Of a stretch of 64,000 nucleotides of DNA, positions 1 to 12,037 are shown one piece after another. This DNA comes from Mesaphorura yosii. Its lineage: Eukaryota > Arthropoda > Collembola > Poduromorpha > Tullbergiidae. The stretch spans positions 62,001-126,000 of the forward strand of contig WIXG01000105.1 of the NCBI GenBank assembly GCA_009869945.1, in the 5' to 3' direction. The notes beneath the pieces are model-generated. The model did not search any database and was not told where the DNA came from. It saw only the letters and a list, made by a program, of their open reading frames with translations. A program made the translations under genes and the position numbers. How positions within the stretch are numbered: position 1 is the stretch's first letter; each line of letters opens with the position of its first letter.

Positions 1-1985
1 TTTACAGGTAGAGGATTCGCATTCGCTTTGTCCTCTTCGTGTCCGGATCATCTGCTTGGTCGAGCCAAAAATCTGTACACCGTTTGAAATATGAGGGTTT
101 TACACAAGAATCAACCTATTAACAAAGGTTTCTGTGTTAGCTAAGAAATTCGAAAAATTAAACTCGTGTTTTGTTATTATTATTCAATTCCTCGAAATGT
201 AATTTGCTCCAATAATTTGCTTTGTGTTTCTATTAAATTTACTCATTTACTCATCTACGCGTGCGCGTGTATTTTACGCTGTGCAGTAATTTGAAGCATC
301 AAATCAATCAGGCGCATCGCATTTGCTCGTGTTTGTGTACGCATTCATGTCTTAAGTATGATTAAACTGTAGGCCGGCCATTTCTCTCCATTTTACGCGT
401 ACCCGTTACGCCTGACTTTAATGCCCGTGCTTGTGCCGGAATAAGTTCCAATAATAACATTACTCGGGCGCGCGGATGAGAAAATTATTTTCTGCATGCA
501 AGCAAACGGCAACAATATCATAATATTTTTAAAGAGATTCAAAACTGGAACGGCAATGGCAATGGAACATGTGAATTTTGCATGATGGTGAGAGAATCAC
601 TTTAGCGTAATGTCCGTCTCACTTCTCTTCTCGTTCCCACCTTCACTTTCTCACTGTGCGGGAGAAAGCGAGCCACGCGGGTTGGGAAACAATAATAAAT
701 TCTCATTTGTTGGGATTCTCAAAACACTGACGGCCGGCCGCGACCGTGGAAAGAAAGTGTGAAAAGAGAGACAGAGAGATGATGAAGCCAGCCAGCCATC
801 AGCCAAGCCACGGTCTGCCTGCCTGCAGTAAAAAAGAAACTTTTGCGTGTGAAAATACCATCAAGAGGATATTTCTTTAAAAAGTTTGCACGCGATATGT
901 GCAGCCTGTCTCGGCTGAGGAGCCAGTCGGTCCGCGTCAGGTTCGATTTTATTGAGCGCACTGACCGCTGTCCACCGAAATCCGAAATAAGGCAGATTAG
1001 ACATTTTTGGACCAAAATTCAGATTAATTGGTATCGTGACCAGATTTTTACACGGAAAAATGAAATGTGCGTGTGCTTCACATGCAAGACAGCAAGATGC
1101 AAGCTGCCATTAAAAACCACTTTGTGCCGTGTAAATATTGTGTGCTCTGATAACTGGTTTACTTGGCAGTGTCGAGTCGAACTACGTGTGTGGACATTTT
1201 TGACCTTGCCTGGGACAATTAGCTAGCAATTGCGTACGCACGTCGTAATTGTAAATCCAATTCGAATTAGGAATGAATCCGGTAATTCAAAATCAATTCA
1301 GAGGGTAATAAAAAGGAAAGAGACTTGTAATGCAAAGCAACGTACAATTGCACGTTTCACGGCAATTTGGGCTTTGACTTTTGCTCTTGGCTCTTGGGTT
1401 TGTCAGTCGGTCGAAAGTCAATTTGGCTTGTTATTGGGCCAGCACGCCTCAGGAATCCGAATTCGAATCCACAGTCCACATGCAACTGCAATCAAGCAGT
1501 CAAGCAGCAAGCAATGGCAGTAATTGAGTTGATCGTCGAAAAATATGAAATGAAATTCGAGCAAAAGGCAAGAACAAATTCACTTCGGCCCTGCTGCACT
1601 GCTACAAATACAAAAGTACATTAAAAAGGAGTTTCGAGTCTCGAAGCATGAGGGAAATGAGCCTCCAGCCAGATTACTGCGCTGCGTACTCCAGAAACAA
1701 GAACCAAAGTACTGGAAATTTGATTCCTGCACTGCAGAAGGGGAAAAGTCAAGCCAAGTCAGCGCCTCGCTGCGCTGCTGCGACTGGAAAAGCATTAAAT
1801 CGCTATGAATATTTAAGAGTTTGTTTTACTTTCGTTTCAAGCCGTGAGAGCCTGAGCGGCTGAGCCGTGAACTTAAATAATATTTTCAAAATATTTTGAT
1901 TGTGAGCTCCCGAGAATTCGTAATACTATATGAATTTATTATTCGGGAGCGTAGTGAAAGTGCTACTGCTCTAAATCTCTTGCAT

Positions 1986-2002
1986 ACTGCATGCGGCATG
2001 CA
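1986..2002. repeat. Perfect 17-bp palindrome
   Basis: Two 8-bp arms flank a central G (CTGCATGC G GCATGCAG). The inner 15 bp recur as a palindrome near 58,588-58,603. No function is known; a dispersed short repeat or a protein-binding site are both possible. Confidence 0.6.
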
Positions 2003-3582
2003 GAATTCAGCGCACTTGATCAATATGCGAAAGCATACTTCTTCTGGATAAAATCTGGATAAAAGGATCGTGGAACAATTAATATTGAGAGGATGCGGTA
2101 AATTTCTTGCCAAAATCTGCGACAATGCGACAAAATTCACAATTTCCACTCCGTGAATGCATTTTGATGAATTTTCTCGACTCAGCTGGGTTTCTGCTCC
2201 TGCCTTGCAATTTGCCATTGCCACTCACTTCAAAATCCACTCCACATCATCATTATCACTTTATCATGTCTCAAGAATACATTGCAACTATGCACTGCAT
2301 GAATTTCTATTGTTATTCCCGCGTTATTTCGAGATTTGACCAAAACAGCCATTCGTTCTCGACGCGTTGCGTAAAGTATGAGGAAAAGGAAACGAATACC
2401 CGAAACACAATGAGAGAAGAATGCACGGAGAAAGAACAAAACTTCCGGAGTGCGTACGCGTACGCGATTTCAAAGCAGCGGGGGCTCCCATCAGCGCCTC
2501 ACACATTGCTTGTGCTCCAAGAAATTCAACGACCAGCGTGAGCAGCCAAGCCACGGCTTACGTAATTAGAAAGCTTACGGCTTACGCAAAGCTCACTCAA
2601 CACAAAACTCGAAACTCGGGACTGAAAACTCCAGCCAGGAATTATCTCACGCTTTCACTGCTTGCTAGCTCTGCTCTGCTTTCAGTACGTAAATCTCAAG
2701 TAGCGTGGATCAAACACAACACAGCACAGAAGCAGAGACAGAAACAGCATAGCAGTGGCATTTATCAGTAAACAAAGCAAGAAACAGCTTAATTAGTGAA
2801 TTATCGCTTGTAATCCGCCATCAGCCACTTTGGAACATAATCAACAATGTTTACAATAAAATACTCACATTCGAATACGAATCGGAATCTGCGTGAATTT
2901 GACGTGCTTTCGTATTCGTATTAATTATTCAACGCATTGGCACTCCATTTACCATTTACTTACCGAATCCATTAACAATTAGCATGCATGCGTGCTATGG
3001 TTCTTTTCAATCATCGCGTGAATGGACGCACAATAAAATTAGTGTTTTAGTGGTGTGCTTAGTAAATGGATCCATTTAGCAACGGCAGTTATGCCAGCCA
3101 CTTTGCGCCACGTCGAGTTGCGGGCGGATTTTCAATGGCTCCAATTGCAGCTGGCCACACTTGAAATTAACCATTCAAATTCTCGCATAAAATACAATAC
3201 ACAAAGCAGGATTCAGTTTCAGTTTCTGCCTGCGCTGCGCGCGGATCTGCACTTTATCTTTGCTTGTTAACAAAAGCATTTATTAAGAAGCTTGTTTACT
3301 CGACTTCGACTTGGTTCTGGTTTTCTCATCAAGAGCGCTCGCTAATAATAATTATTTATCATAACTCTCTCAATACCGCCCTCGTATTATCGATTTCCAT
3401 GCATGGCGGAATGGAAAATTGAGCGAAAAGCGAACAACGAACAGAATTCAAGTTTTTCAACCAGCCAGCCGAGTTCCAGTCGCCAGTTTGAAAAATTTTA
3501 ATTTCCGCCGCTGTAATTCAAATTTATTATAATTTTACTTCTGCTGCTGTTCGAGTTCGGCTTTCGATCGAGATAAAATACT

Positions 3583-3600
3583 TACGCGTACGCGTACGCG
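3583..3600. repeat. Alternating TACGCG tract (three units)
   Basis: Three tandem TACGCG hexamers give an 18-bp strictly alternating pyrimidine-purine run, a sequence type able to form Z-DNA. Very similar two- to three-unit runs occur at 2453-2466, 4305-4324, 29605-29620, 43752-43766, 49989-50002 and 54027-54039. Confidence 0.7.
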
Positions 3601-6600
3601 AGTGTTTAATTATTATTACAAAACCTTAAGGACAATGTGCGTCTGTCTGCAGTCGCAGTGGCAGTCGTTCTGCAGTTGCAGTCCGCAGTGTATCGCACAT
3701 TATTAGTATAATGCGCTCTCTGCGACTGCGGCTTGTATTTGTAGTGCTTTCGGAGACACAGCCACGACTCTGTGGTCTTGGTTTTGGTCTCGTACTCGCA
3801 ACTCGCGGTGCGGTGCAGGCAAGCAATAAATCTCTTCAAAACAAAAACACACAGCTGCCGCATAAACTAAAAACCAAACCAAATTTTTATTATGCTGTTA
3901 TTCAGCGCGCTGTCGGCGCGGGACGGCTTGAGTTTCCATCATCCAATATTAGCATTACTAGTCGTATTACTTTGCCATTGCTTGATGCTGTGTTCTGCAG
4001 CGCAGTTTGAATTCCCTCTGATTCACGTTATTGGCTTGTTTCGACCGTCGTAATCATTTCCAAGGCCTGGTAAACCATTTCTCAAGTCATACGGGGCACG
4101 ACGCACGGCAACAATGGTCAATAAAACTCGACACAGGACGAAGAAATACACGCAGAAGTGTGAAGGCGAGATAAGCAGAGTATTATTGTAAAAGTGCATC
4201 AAGACTGCGATTGTGATTGCGGCTGTGGTAAACAAACACACCTGGATTTATGCTCCGTATCGTATCGAGTCGAGTATTTGGTTACCTTTTCCTTCCTGTC
4301 AGCCCGCGTACGCGTACGCGCACGATAGAAATCTTTGCCTTGCCTTGCTTTTCGAGTCCAGATGAAAAGAACGACTGCATTATTATCACATCAAGTAACT
4401 CGACTCGACTCGAGTGAAGTGTGCCACGAGCCACTGTTTGCTGTTGCAGTAATCATTATCACTATCTTCAATCAATGAACGAACGAGCCAACCAGCAACT
4501 GCCGGCTCGCCGGCTGCTTCTCGTTCAGGCTGCTTTTGCTTTCGGGAGATGCTAGTGCTGGATGAATAAATAGACTAATTTATAAACAAACACGACACAA
4601 ACTTGAAGTGATACTGGCATAACGCATCGACGTGGATAAGAAAAGATTAGATTATGCGCCACAAGTTGACAAATTAACTGGTGAGGTGTTTGACAATTAA
4701 CCGGTAATCTTTTGATTTTCAATTTTATTTCCAGGCTGATTCCCTTCCGTAAGAATCTCATTTCATAAGACGCCATTTCTTAATTCGATTTTTCTACGAA
4801 CTGGACAAACGTTACAAAAAGTTTATTCCCAGTTTCTCTTCGTGGTTTTGCAAAAAGTGGGAAGTGCGTGCAGAATTTTCGCAATTTCACGTTTTGAGCC
4901 CATCACAAATATATTTTTCTTAAATTCAACCCGGACGGCTATAAATCGCAAATCAGTCTGCTAATTTCGTACCTATATCCTGTGGTACCTATACCTATAG
5001 CTTATATGAAATTTCCCTTGTATTAAAACTTTTAGCTGCATGCGAGTCTGGGGCTAATCAAATGTGCTTTAGAATCAGTGGGACCTAAGGTTTCTAAAAA
5101 TACTCAATTATTTAGTCTACTCGGAGATGGCCCCAAAACGGGCCAAACCCGGTAAAGTCCTTGAACGTTTCAACTCGCGAAAACTTCAGATTTTGCACAG
5201 GCAAGCGTCAACACTGCTTCAAAAATGCAAATACTGACGCGACAAATATACAAGTCCACAAATTGGCTAACGAAGCGGTGGCAGTGGCAAAGTGTCATAT
5301 TGCACAAATCTATCAAAATCACAACAAAGCATCACGTCTGCGTTCTTGGATTCGGGTTCTCGTCTTCCGGTCGGTTTTTGATCCTCGTCGGATTTGATTT
5401 GACTTGACACGCGTTGAACTTGGTCGAGCTTTGTTGTTTCGTATTTCTTTTTCGTCAGTGCAGCGTCAAGCAAAGCTCCGGTCTATTACCTCGGCTCATG
5501 TTTTAAATGCATAATTCATGACGCGGTGGCTCAGGAAAGGAAAAAAGTAACATTTCCGTTTTGAAACAGGCTAAAAATGTAACGCAGCCAAGTGCGAGTG
5601 TAACAAAGTTTAGTTGGTGGTCGAGTCTAATAAATGGTAAAAGATTCAGTTCGAGTTCACAATTCACTCAATAATACAACTTACTCAGACCGGCAGTGCA
5701 GGAGTGGCAGAATGGACGAGGAATACATAAGAATAAAGTAGTATCAAGTTATGTGACCGACCGTGCCTCCGTGCCACAACAAATATTAACCCTCTTCTGT
5801 AGTTCAAGAACAAAACCGAGAGAGCAAAAGCAAGAGTAAGCAGAGTCTTGGGCCTTATAATTTAACCCGTTGGGGATTATAAGAACAAAAGTTGGACTCG
5901 AAATCCAGGATGCGAATGCGAACGCGACTGCGGATTCACTTTCTTTCGACTATTCTGCTTTGCTACACGAAAATTTCAAGTACGTGATGGGAAAAATGAC
6001 TCCTGCGCCGAAAAATGTAGGAAAGTACATCGAAGCGCGAGATTTTTCAACTTTTCAATAAAAATTGCACTCACATTGCACTTACATTGCATTTTAGGTT
6101 CAGAATTTCCAAACTGTGTTTTAATGCAATGAAATGCATTTGCCACGGTCAGAAATCTGAATTGAGCGTATTTTTGGCAACAGTAATTCGATGCCAAGAT
6201 GACAACCGGTAACCTTTGGCTTAAGTGTCATTTCTTACCGAAGACGTAAATAAGCCAACCGAGTCTCACACAAACACGATAATGCTAACGCTTACCGTGA
6301 CAGAGAAATGTCAGGAGGGTCGCAACAAGTGTCCAGAGCCTTGCCAGGCCCATACCGGTGAACTTCCGGTTCTTCGTCGGCTGCGGCTGCATCATCAACT
6401 GCTGGAGACTGTGGCCCATCTTATTCTGTGGCGTTCTTACACAATTACGTACGTGGCTAACTTCACGACCGTCTCACCTCGACCGCCAATTCAAGGCAAA
6501 GTAACTTGAAAGCGAAAACAACACGCCAAATGGCCAAATGTAAGTTTTCGTATGTGGTAGTCCGTCCAGATCAAAATTCCAACTGGCTTGGGTTGGCGAA

Positions 6601-9600
6601 GAGCTCAACTGTCGAGATGAGATGATAATCTGTCAGCAAATCTGTCGTCAGAGATTGAACTCTGAACTGAGCTTACGCAGCGGTAGCACTTGCGCAATGA
6701 ATAAGATTATTCCATTGCGTACTTCGCAGGCAGGCAATCAAGGAGTAGAGCAGAAAGCAGTCAGCAGTGGGTGTTTCGCCGCTGTCTTGTCGTTGCTGCC
6801 GCAGAATGCGGGATGCTGATCTCTCAACACAGGATTCTAATCTGTAATCTCACCACTCACGTCATTATAATTTGTACGATTATGATTACGCAGCCGACGG
6901 ACGTTGAAGCTGCTTTTGTTGTTGTTGTTCTGCTGCTGCAGTGCTTGCTTGCTTGTACAGCTTAATCTCTGTTTTTCGCTTTCGCGTCCATCCGCGGACG
7001 TGTTCGTGAATTTTTGGCGTTCCGCTGCACAGACACAGGCACTGAAATTGGGTGGGAGTGGTGCTCTAATTTGTAAATTGAATCCTGCATTGAGCACTGC
7101 CGTCGGTCCGCTGGAGCCGTTTCACTCAACTGAACACTGAATTAACGACCAGTCGCAGCCTCGTACGTTTACCTGAATGAATGAATGAAAGCCGTGTCCG
7201 TGTTCGCGTCCGCGTGCCCCGTGACGTTGTTCTCTGCTCTCGGACCAACACTCGAATGACTAACGAAAACAAGCGTAGTGGTGGATAAAAGATCCGAGTC
7301 GAGTTCGAGTTGGAGTCTCAGTTTGCACTTCAGCATTCAACTCCAACTTCACACTCTCATTTTCGTTCTCGTTCTCGTGCTCGTACCGCTTTGGTTTCTG
7401 CCCCCCGTTCTTCTTCTTGCCTTGCCTTAGATTTTAGTGCAGATCGCATCTTGTTCGTCTGGAGTCGAAGTCAAAATCGAGGGGAAGATTGTTCGCTGTT
7501 GTGTTGTGTTTCGTTGTACAAAATGCCAGCCGAAATACGGTTCCAGGCGGCCCAGACCCCAAGAAACACGGAAGACGGAAGGCGTTTGATCTACAATCCG
7601 CAATCCACAATTCACGGCTCCGGCGTTTTTGATTCATTCATTCCAGCATAGCACTTGCTCACCCCAACACCGCTAAGATCTCTAATTTCTCTAGGCTGGA
7701 TTTGGGGATTGATTCCTTAATCTTGGTCTTGTTCGTGTGATCACCTGCTCTCTCAAAAATCCACCGAACCGAGCCTCGATTCACGCGCGAGTACTCGACA
7801 CGACAAAAACGCATAGCGTTCAAGCTCTTGGAAAAACACGTAGCAAACGCGCAGAAGGCCGATTTTGAGATTTCGCATTTCAGTCTAGTTGGCCAACGAT
7901 TTCCTCATTTGGAGCACTTCAACTAGCATTTTCAAAGGTCAAACACACTAATCAGACAAGGCAGAAGCTGACTGGACTGGACGAATATTTAACTGCCTGG
8001 ATGATTGCTTGGACAAATGTAAAGTGTTTTATTACAGTCGGTTTGCTTTGCTTTCCCGAGCTCGGCTGCTGTTATTCACGAACTCACGCATCACGCTGGA
8101 ATGCGTTCAATGTTGATACGAATATGAAAATAGGATTGATGGTGATCTCAATTGAGATGAGGGACCCGGCCGAGCCAAGCGTGATGCATAATGACTTTAC
8201 CATGTCAGTGGGCGATACACCGCGAATGGCAATCGCAATGGCATAAGTGCAGTGGCAGTCGCAGCGAGCGGCAATGTTTTTATTGTGTGCAATGTACTCG
8301 AGAAGGCTACGCCAAGCGACCGTGCGTGCATGAAAAAATTTAATTTAGTCGAGTAAAAAGAAGAAAATCTTGTCAAAGGGGCTCCGCACTTCATTTCCAT
8401 GGTACTTCACGAAGTGCATACGAAAGCCATAAACTGCGCATGCAGTTTCTGAATGTGATCATCATCATCGCGTGATGCAAGCAAATGGGCGCATAAGCGC
8501 ATTTATGAGCAAAGAGCGAGCAAAGGGTTGAAATTGCATTTCAGCAGCGTGCTGGCAGGTTCAAGAATGTTTACACGTTGTAATTCCTCACAATGCGACG
8601 CATTTCATAACGCTGATGACACGCAACGCAACAAATTGTAAATAATGATTGCGAGTCAGTACACAAAAGCATTGCATTTTTGTGCTCGTCAAGTGTGAAT
8701 TAAATTTTCAATCTCACAAGAATTTGTCGCGCGTCCACACGTCGATTTTTGTCCACAGTGCAGTGGAGAGTGGCTCAACCTTCCCAAGCCATTAATTTAC
8801 GAATTACGGAGTACGGCTCGCTTTTTATTACGAAGAGTGTTTCAAGTGGACGGGCAGGACCGCGCGCTACCACGCGTAGTGTAAAACGTAAAAGGGCACG
8901 AGCCACGCCACGCCGAGAGTTTGACATTGACTTTGGTTTTTTATTCAATTTACGAATTACGAATTTACGGACTCTGACATTTGTATTTGCCTTTGCGTAA
9001 TAGTAATAATATTTTCACTGCGTTACAAAACGGCGACGGCCCTGCCTTTGCTTTTGCCTTCTGATCTGTCCAAGAAGTAATTGCGCCGTGCCGCTGTCAA
9101 TGCAGATTATGATCACGATCTCGACGAGTTAAAGTCAGTCAGAGCCAGAGCATAGCGAAGGCGAGGGGAGCCAAAGATGAGTCACCAATTATGACATGAG
9201 TAGCAAGCAGCCCAGCCTGACTACAACTAATTTCAAATCCCATCCAGCAAGGCAAAACGCAAAGTGCCTGTATCTTTTGGTGAAAGATGAAAGCCGGAGC
9301 CGTCAGCCGTCAGAAGGGGAAAAGCAAGTCCAAGGCAGGCGCATAAAACATCGCATAACGCGCCTCATTACACTTCATATTTAATATATTCTGCTGCGCT
9401 GTATGCTTTTTTGATGCGATACAAAATGCTAAATGCACTTTGCCGATGCGGATGCGGACGCTTTCTGCTTTCACTTTGCTTTGCTCGTCCGCCGCTGCTC
9501 TAAATGACTGCTGAGCTGTTATTAGCCACGGATTGTTGAACTTTTCAGGCCAGCGATGGCGATGAGGGGTTTTTTGCTTTTATGCTGATGCTGACTTATT

Positions 9601-9731
9601 CCTGATGCGTCTTTTACGAACGCAATCCAATATTTCATGAATTCAGGTTGAATACAGGAGCTTGATTCTTTTGTTTATAAAATTAATCAGCACGTTGTAC
9701 GTGAATCGTGAATTATACGTGATTTATGGCC

Positions 9732-9737
9732 TTTATT
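9732..9737 (-). terminator. Poly(A) signal of the SH3b-domain gene
   Basis: On the minus strand this reads AATAAA, about 67 nt past the TAA/TGA end of the SH3b-domain gene, a normal distance for a short 3' UTR. Confidence 0.55.
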
Positions 9738-9803
9738 TAAATGCCAGTAATAAAATTGCATTCTAAACTCAAAGCTTGGCTTGGCCGCCACGGCCACGGC
9801 GCT

Positions 9804-10257
9804 TTACCACTCGTAGTTGAGGCACCAGAAAGGATGCCCTGGGCTGTCCAGTTGAATGTACGCACCAGGGACGTAGCCTCCGTCGATGAAGTACCAAATC
9901 CGGTTGCCGTAGACGTCCTCCCCGGTCGTCCGGCTCTGAATCCAGACTTTGTCACCGTTCTGCAGCTTGCCGATGGGCTCGCTGCCTGTGCTCGCCCGCG
10001 AGAAGATGTACAGGAAAGTGTCCAGGGCGACGGTACCAAAACATTCTTCTTTACGTGGTGGGAATTGCAAGGAGCCCGACCTACGGACAGGACAAGAAAT
10101 GAACTAGAAATTCAAGGCCTTTAGACTTTAGAACCTTTAGCCAGCTTGAACTATGGCGTTGCATGGCGTTGAGAACTTACCCGAACGTTGGCGCGTGGGC
10201 GCAGAGGAGGACAATGGCGGAGATGGCTGAGAGCCTCGTCCACGAAAATGAGGCCAT
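9804..10257 (-). CDS. Small secreted protein with a single SH3b-like domain
   Basis: Two exons: 10257-10181 (ATG, donor GTAAG) and 10080-9804 (acceptor CCGTAG). The phase-2 junction closes to give 117 aa. Residues 1-26 form a typical signal peptide (Met, Arg-containing start, then an Ala/Ile/Val/Leu core), so the product should be secreted or vesicular. Roughly residues 40-110 resemble an SH3b/bacterial-type SH3 fold: a GKLQNGDKVWIQSRTTG strand-turn, then GNRIWYFIDGGYVPGAYIQ. SH3b domains in bacteria often bind peptidoglycan or cell-wall peptides; here a ligand is unknown. There is no catalytic domain, so this is not a peptidase. A poly(A) signal follows at 9732-9737. A mariner element lies about 130 bp upstream and may have split its 5' flank. 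The exon model is strong; the domain assignment is by eye. Confidence 0.72.
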
Positions 10258-10388
10258 GATGCCAACTATAAATTTCGAGTTTGTGCTTCTTGACGACTGA
10301 TTGCGTTCAAATGGCCATGCGTATGCGCACTTGTAATAAGTTGGTCACTGCCACGATCACAATCGGACGTTAAGGCGAATTAGTTGTA

Positions 10389-10421
10389 CGAGGGTTGTTC
10401 AGAAAGAAATTACGGTTTTTA
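10389..10421 (+). repeat. Mariner left terminal inverted repeat
   Basis: Begins directly after the TA at 10387-10388 and pairs with 11632-11664 in inverted orientation, with two or three mismatches at the outer and inner edges. Confidence 0.88.
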
Positions 10422-11631
10422 TTTCATTTGTTATAATTACGCAAGCCAAGTTAGGATACATTTATTTCTCTACACAACCATCCTACAGCCTCACGCATTT
10501 TCCCCACCGGTGCTCTAGATCCGATATGCCTTTGTTGTAGAATGAGGAGGGTTGACTTCTCAACCAGTCACCCGAATACTTTTCCAATGAACTGTCGTCG
10601 GAAAATGTTCTCTTTCGTAGGAAGGTTTTCAGCTTAGGGACCAAATGATAGTCTGATGGAGCCAGGTGTAAGGTGGATGTTCAAGTTAGATGAATCCAAG
10701 TTGAGTTATTGTGGCTTGAGGTCATTTTGAAGTGTGTGAAGATGCGTTGTCATGAAGTAAGAAAATGCCATCCTCCCAAATCTCACCACGCTTCTTCTGG
10801 ACAACTTTCCTCAATTATTCTTTCAATATTTTTGCATAAACTTCACCATCATTGTGCTTCCTTTAGCAGAAAGCAGAACGCCAACTCTGCCCAAAAAACT
10901 AGCGCCATAAACTTCCTGATTGACAATTCCTTCATTGCTTTGATTGGAGCTTGTGAGCCGACAGGGAGCCATTCCATAGAATGTCGCTTTGATTCAGGTT
11001 CAAAATGACGAAGATATGTCTCGTCCCCCGTGTCAATTTGGCCTTCAAAACATTCCCTGTCCAAAGAATTCAATCGAAGGTTTTCTTGGCATGCAATTCG
11101 AATTCGCTTTTGTTCTGGTGTGAGAATTTTTGGAACCCATCTCCACAACGCAGCACGAGACCAAGGCAAAGTGAGATGATGTTGAATGCGATACCCAGTG
11201 TCAACTTTGCCTTTTTAGCGATCTCTCGAGTTGTCAGCCTTCTATCATTTTCCAGAAATTGCCTCATTTTGGTAATATTTTGATTACTTTGATTCGTTTT
11301 CGGTATTCCAGACTTCGGTCATCTCCAATTGTGAGATCTTCATCTGGGAATCTTTGCATCATTTTTCGACAGTGCTGAGACTGGGGTTTGCAAAAATGGA
11401 GATAGCTTTATCGCCTTCAGAATGACAGATGGAGACTTGCCTTGCAAGAACAAAAATTTTATTGCACTTTTTAATTCAAAGTTGCGAGACGCCATTGTCT
11501 TCACTCAGTGTGCTGTAACTTTGGATTAAAGTGAGCACACTGAATTAAACTTGGCGGGCGAAAAGAGTATATAGATATGCATTATCAATTTCTGATCCAG
11601 GTTCTATAGTGTACCGGAGATATGACTTATC

Positions 11632-11664
11632 AAAAAGCCGTAATTTCTTTCTGAACAACCCACG
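11632..11664 (-). repeat. Mariner right terminal inverted repeat
   Basis: Inverted copy of 10389-10421, followed by the TA target duplicate at 11665-11666. It lies at the 5' end of the transposase remnant, which reads on the minus strand. Confidence 0.88.
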
Positions 11665-12037
11665 TAGTTGGGGTTTGTCTTTTAGTCTTTTGTGGTTAAT
11701 GAATTAGGATTCCAAGAATTTGGAAATTGTACTCAGTGAGCAATGTCGGCTGTGACTTCCGGTTCCTACTGCTACTAATGTATTGCTTGTAAATTAGTCA
11801 TGCCCAAAGCGCTTTAATGCGAAGTAGAAGCAATTCAAAGAATTAAAAAGCTAATTCAGGCCAGGCATAAACGCTGTTACAATGCGCGGGCGCGGAATAT
11901 TTGCATTTAAATACTAAAAAATGAATTGCCACGCTAATGAACCACAAATAAGCCTATAATTACAACTTTAAACTGAACTCCGATTAGAACTGGAATAAAA
12001 AGTTTTTGTCAACGCTCAACACGCAATCGACGACGTT

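Larger units (their letters stand above)
1..9730. other. Gene-poor region, no gene recognised
   Basis: I see no exon with a recognisable protein family, no good splice-site series and no long ORF here. ORFs are at most about 130 codons and look like chance. The DNA is a patchwork of short imperfect reiterations (CGAGT, CGAAT, GCAGT, ACGCGT words), with AT-rich stretches and alternating TACGCG runs at 2453-2466, 3583-3600 and 4305-4324. A short GAAT tetranucleotide run lies near 7175-7189. It could hold noncoding exons, enhancers or decayed repeats, none of which I can show. Confidence 0.6.
10389..11664 (-). mobile_element. Degenerate mariner-family (Tc1/mariner) DNA transposon
   Basis: A 1,276-bp element flanked by TA at 10387-10388 and 11665-11666, the mariner target duplication. 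Its terminal inverted repeats of about 30 bp match almost perfectly (GGGTTGTTCAGAAAGAAATTACGG inner core split over both ends). Transposase remnants read on the minus strand from about 11,494. They include a helix-turn-helix region (11,267-11,070), the WVPKxLTxEQK linker, TGDETY around 11,030 with the first catalytic Asp, HFEPESKR, and LLHDNA with the second Asp around 10,757-10,774. LAPSDYH follows near 10,650. The reading frame is broken by several stops and frameshifts, and the stretch that should carry the third catalytic Asp (SPDLAPSDYH in the family) has lost residues. It cannot make its own transposase. Confidence 0.92.
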
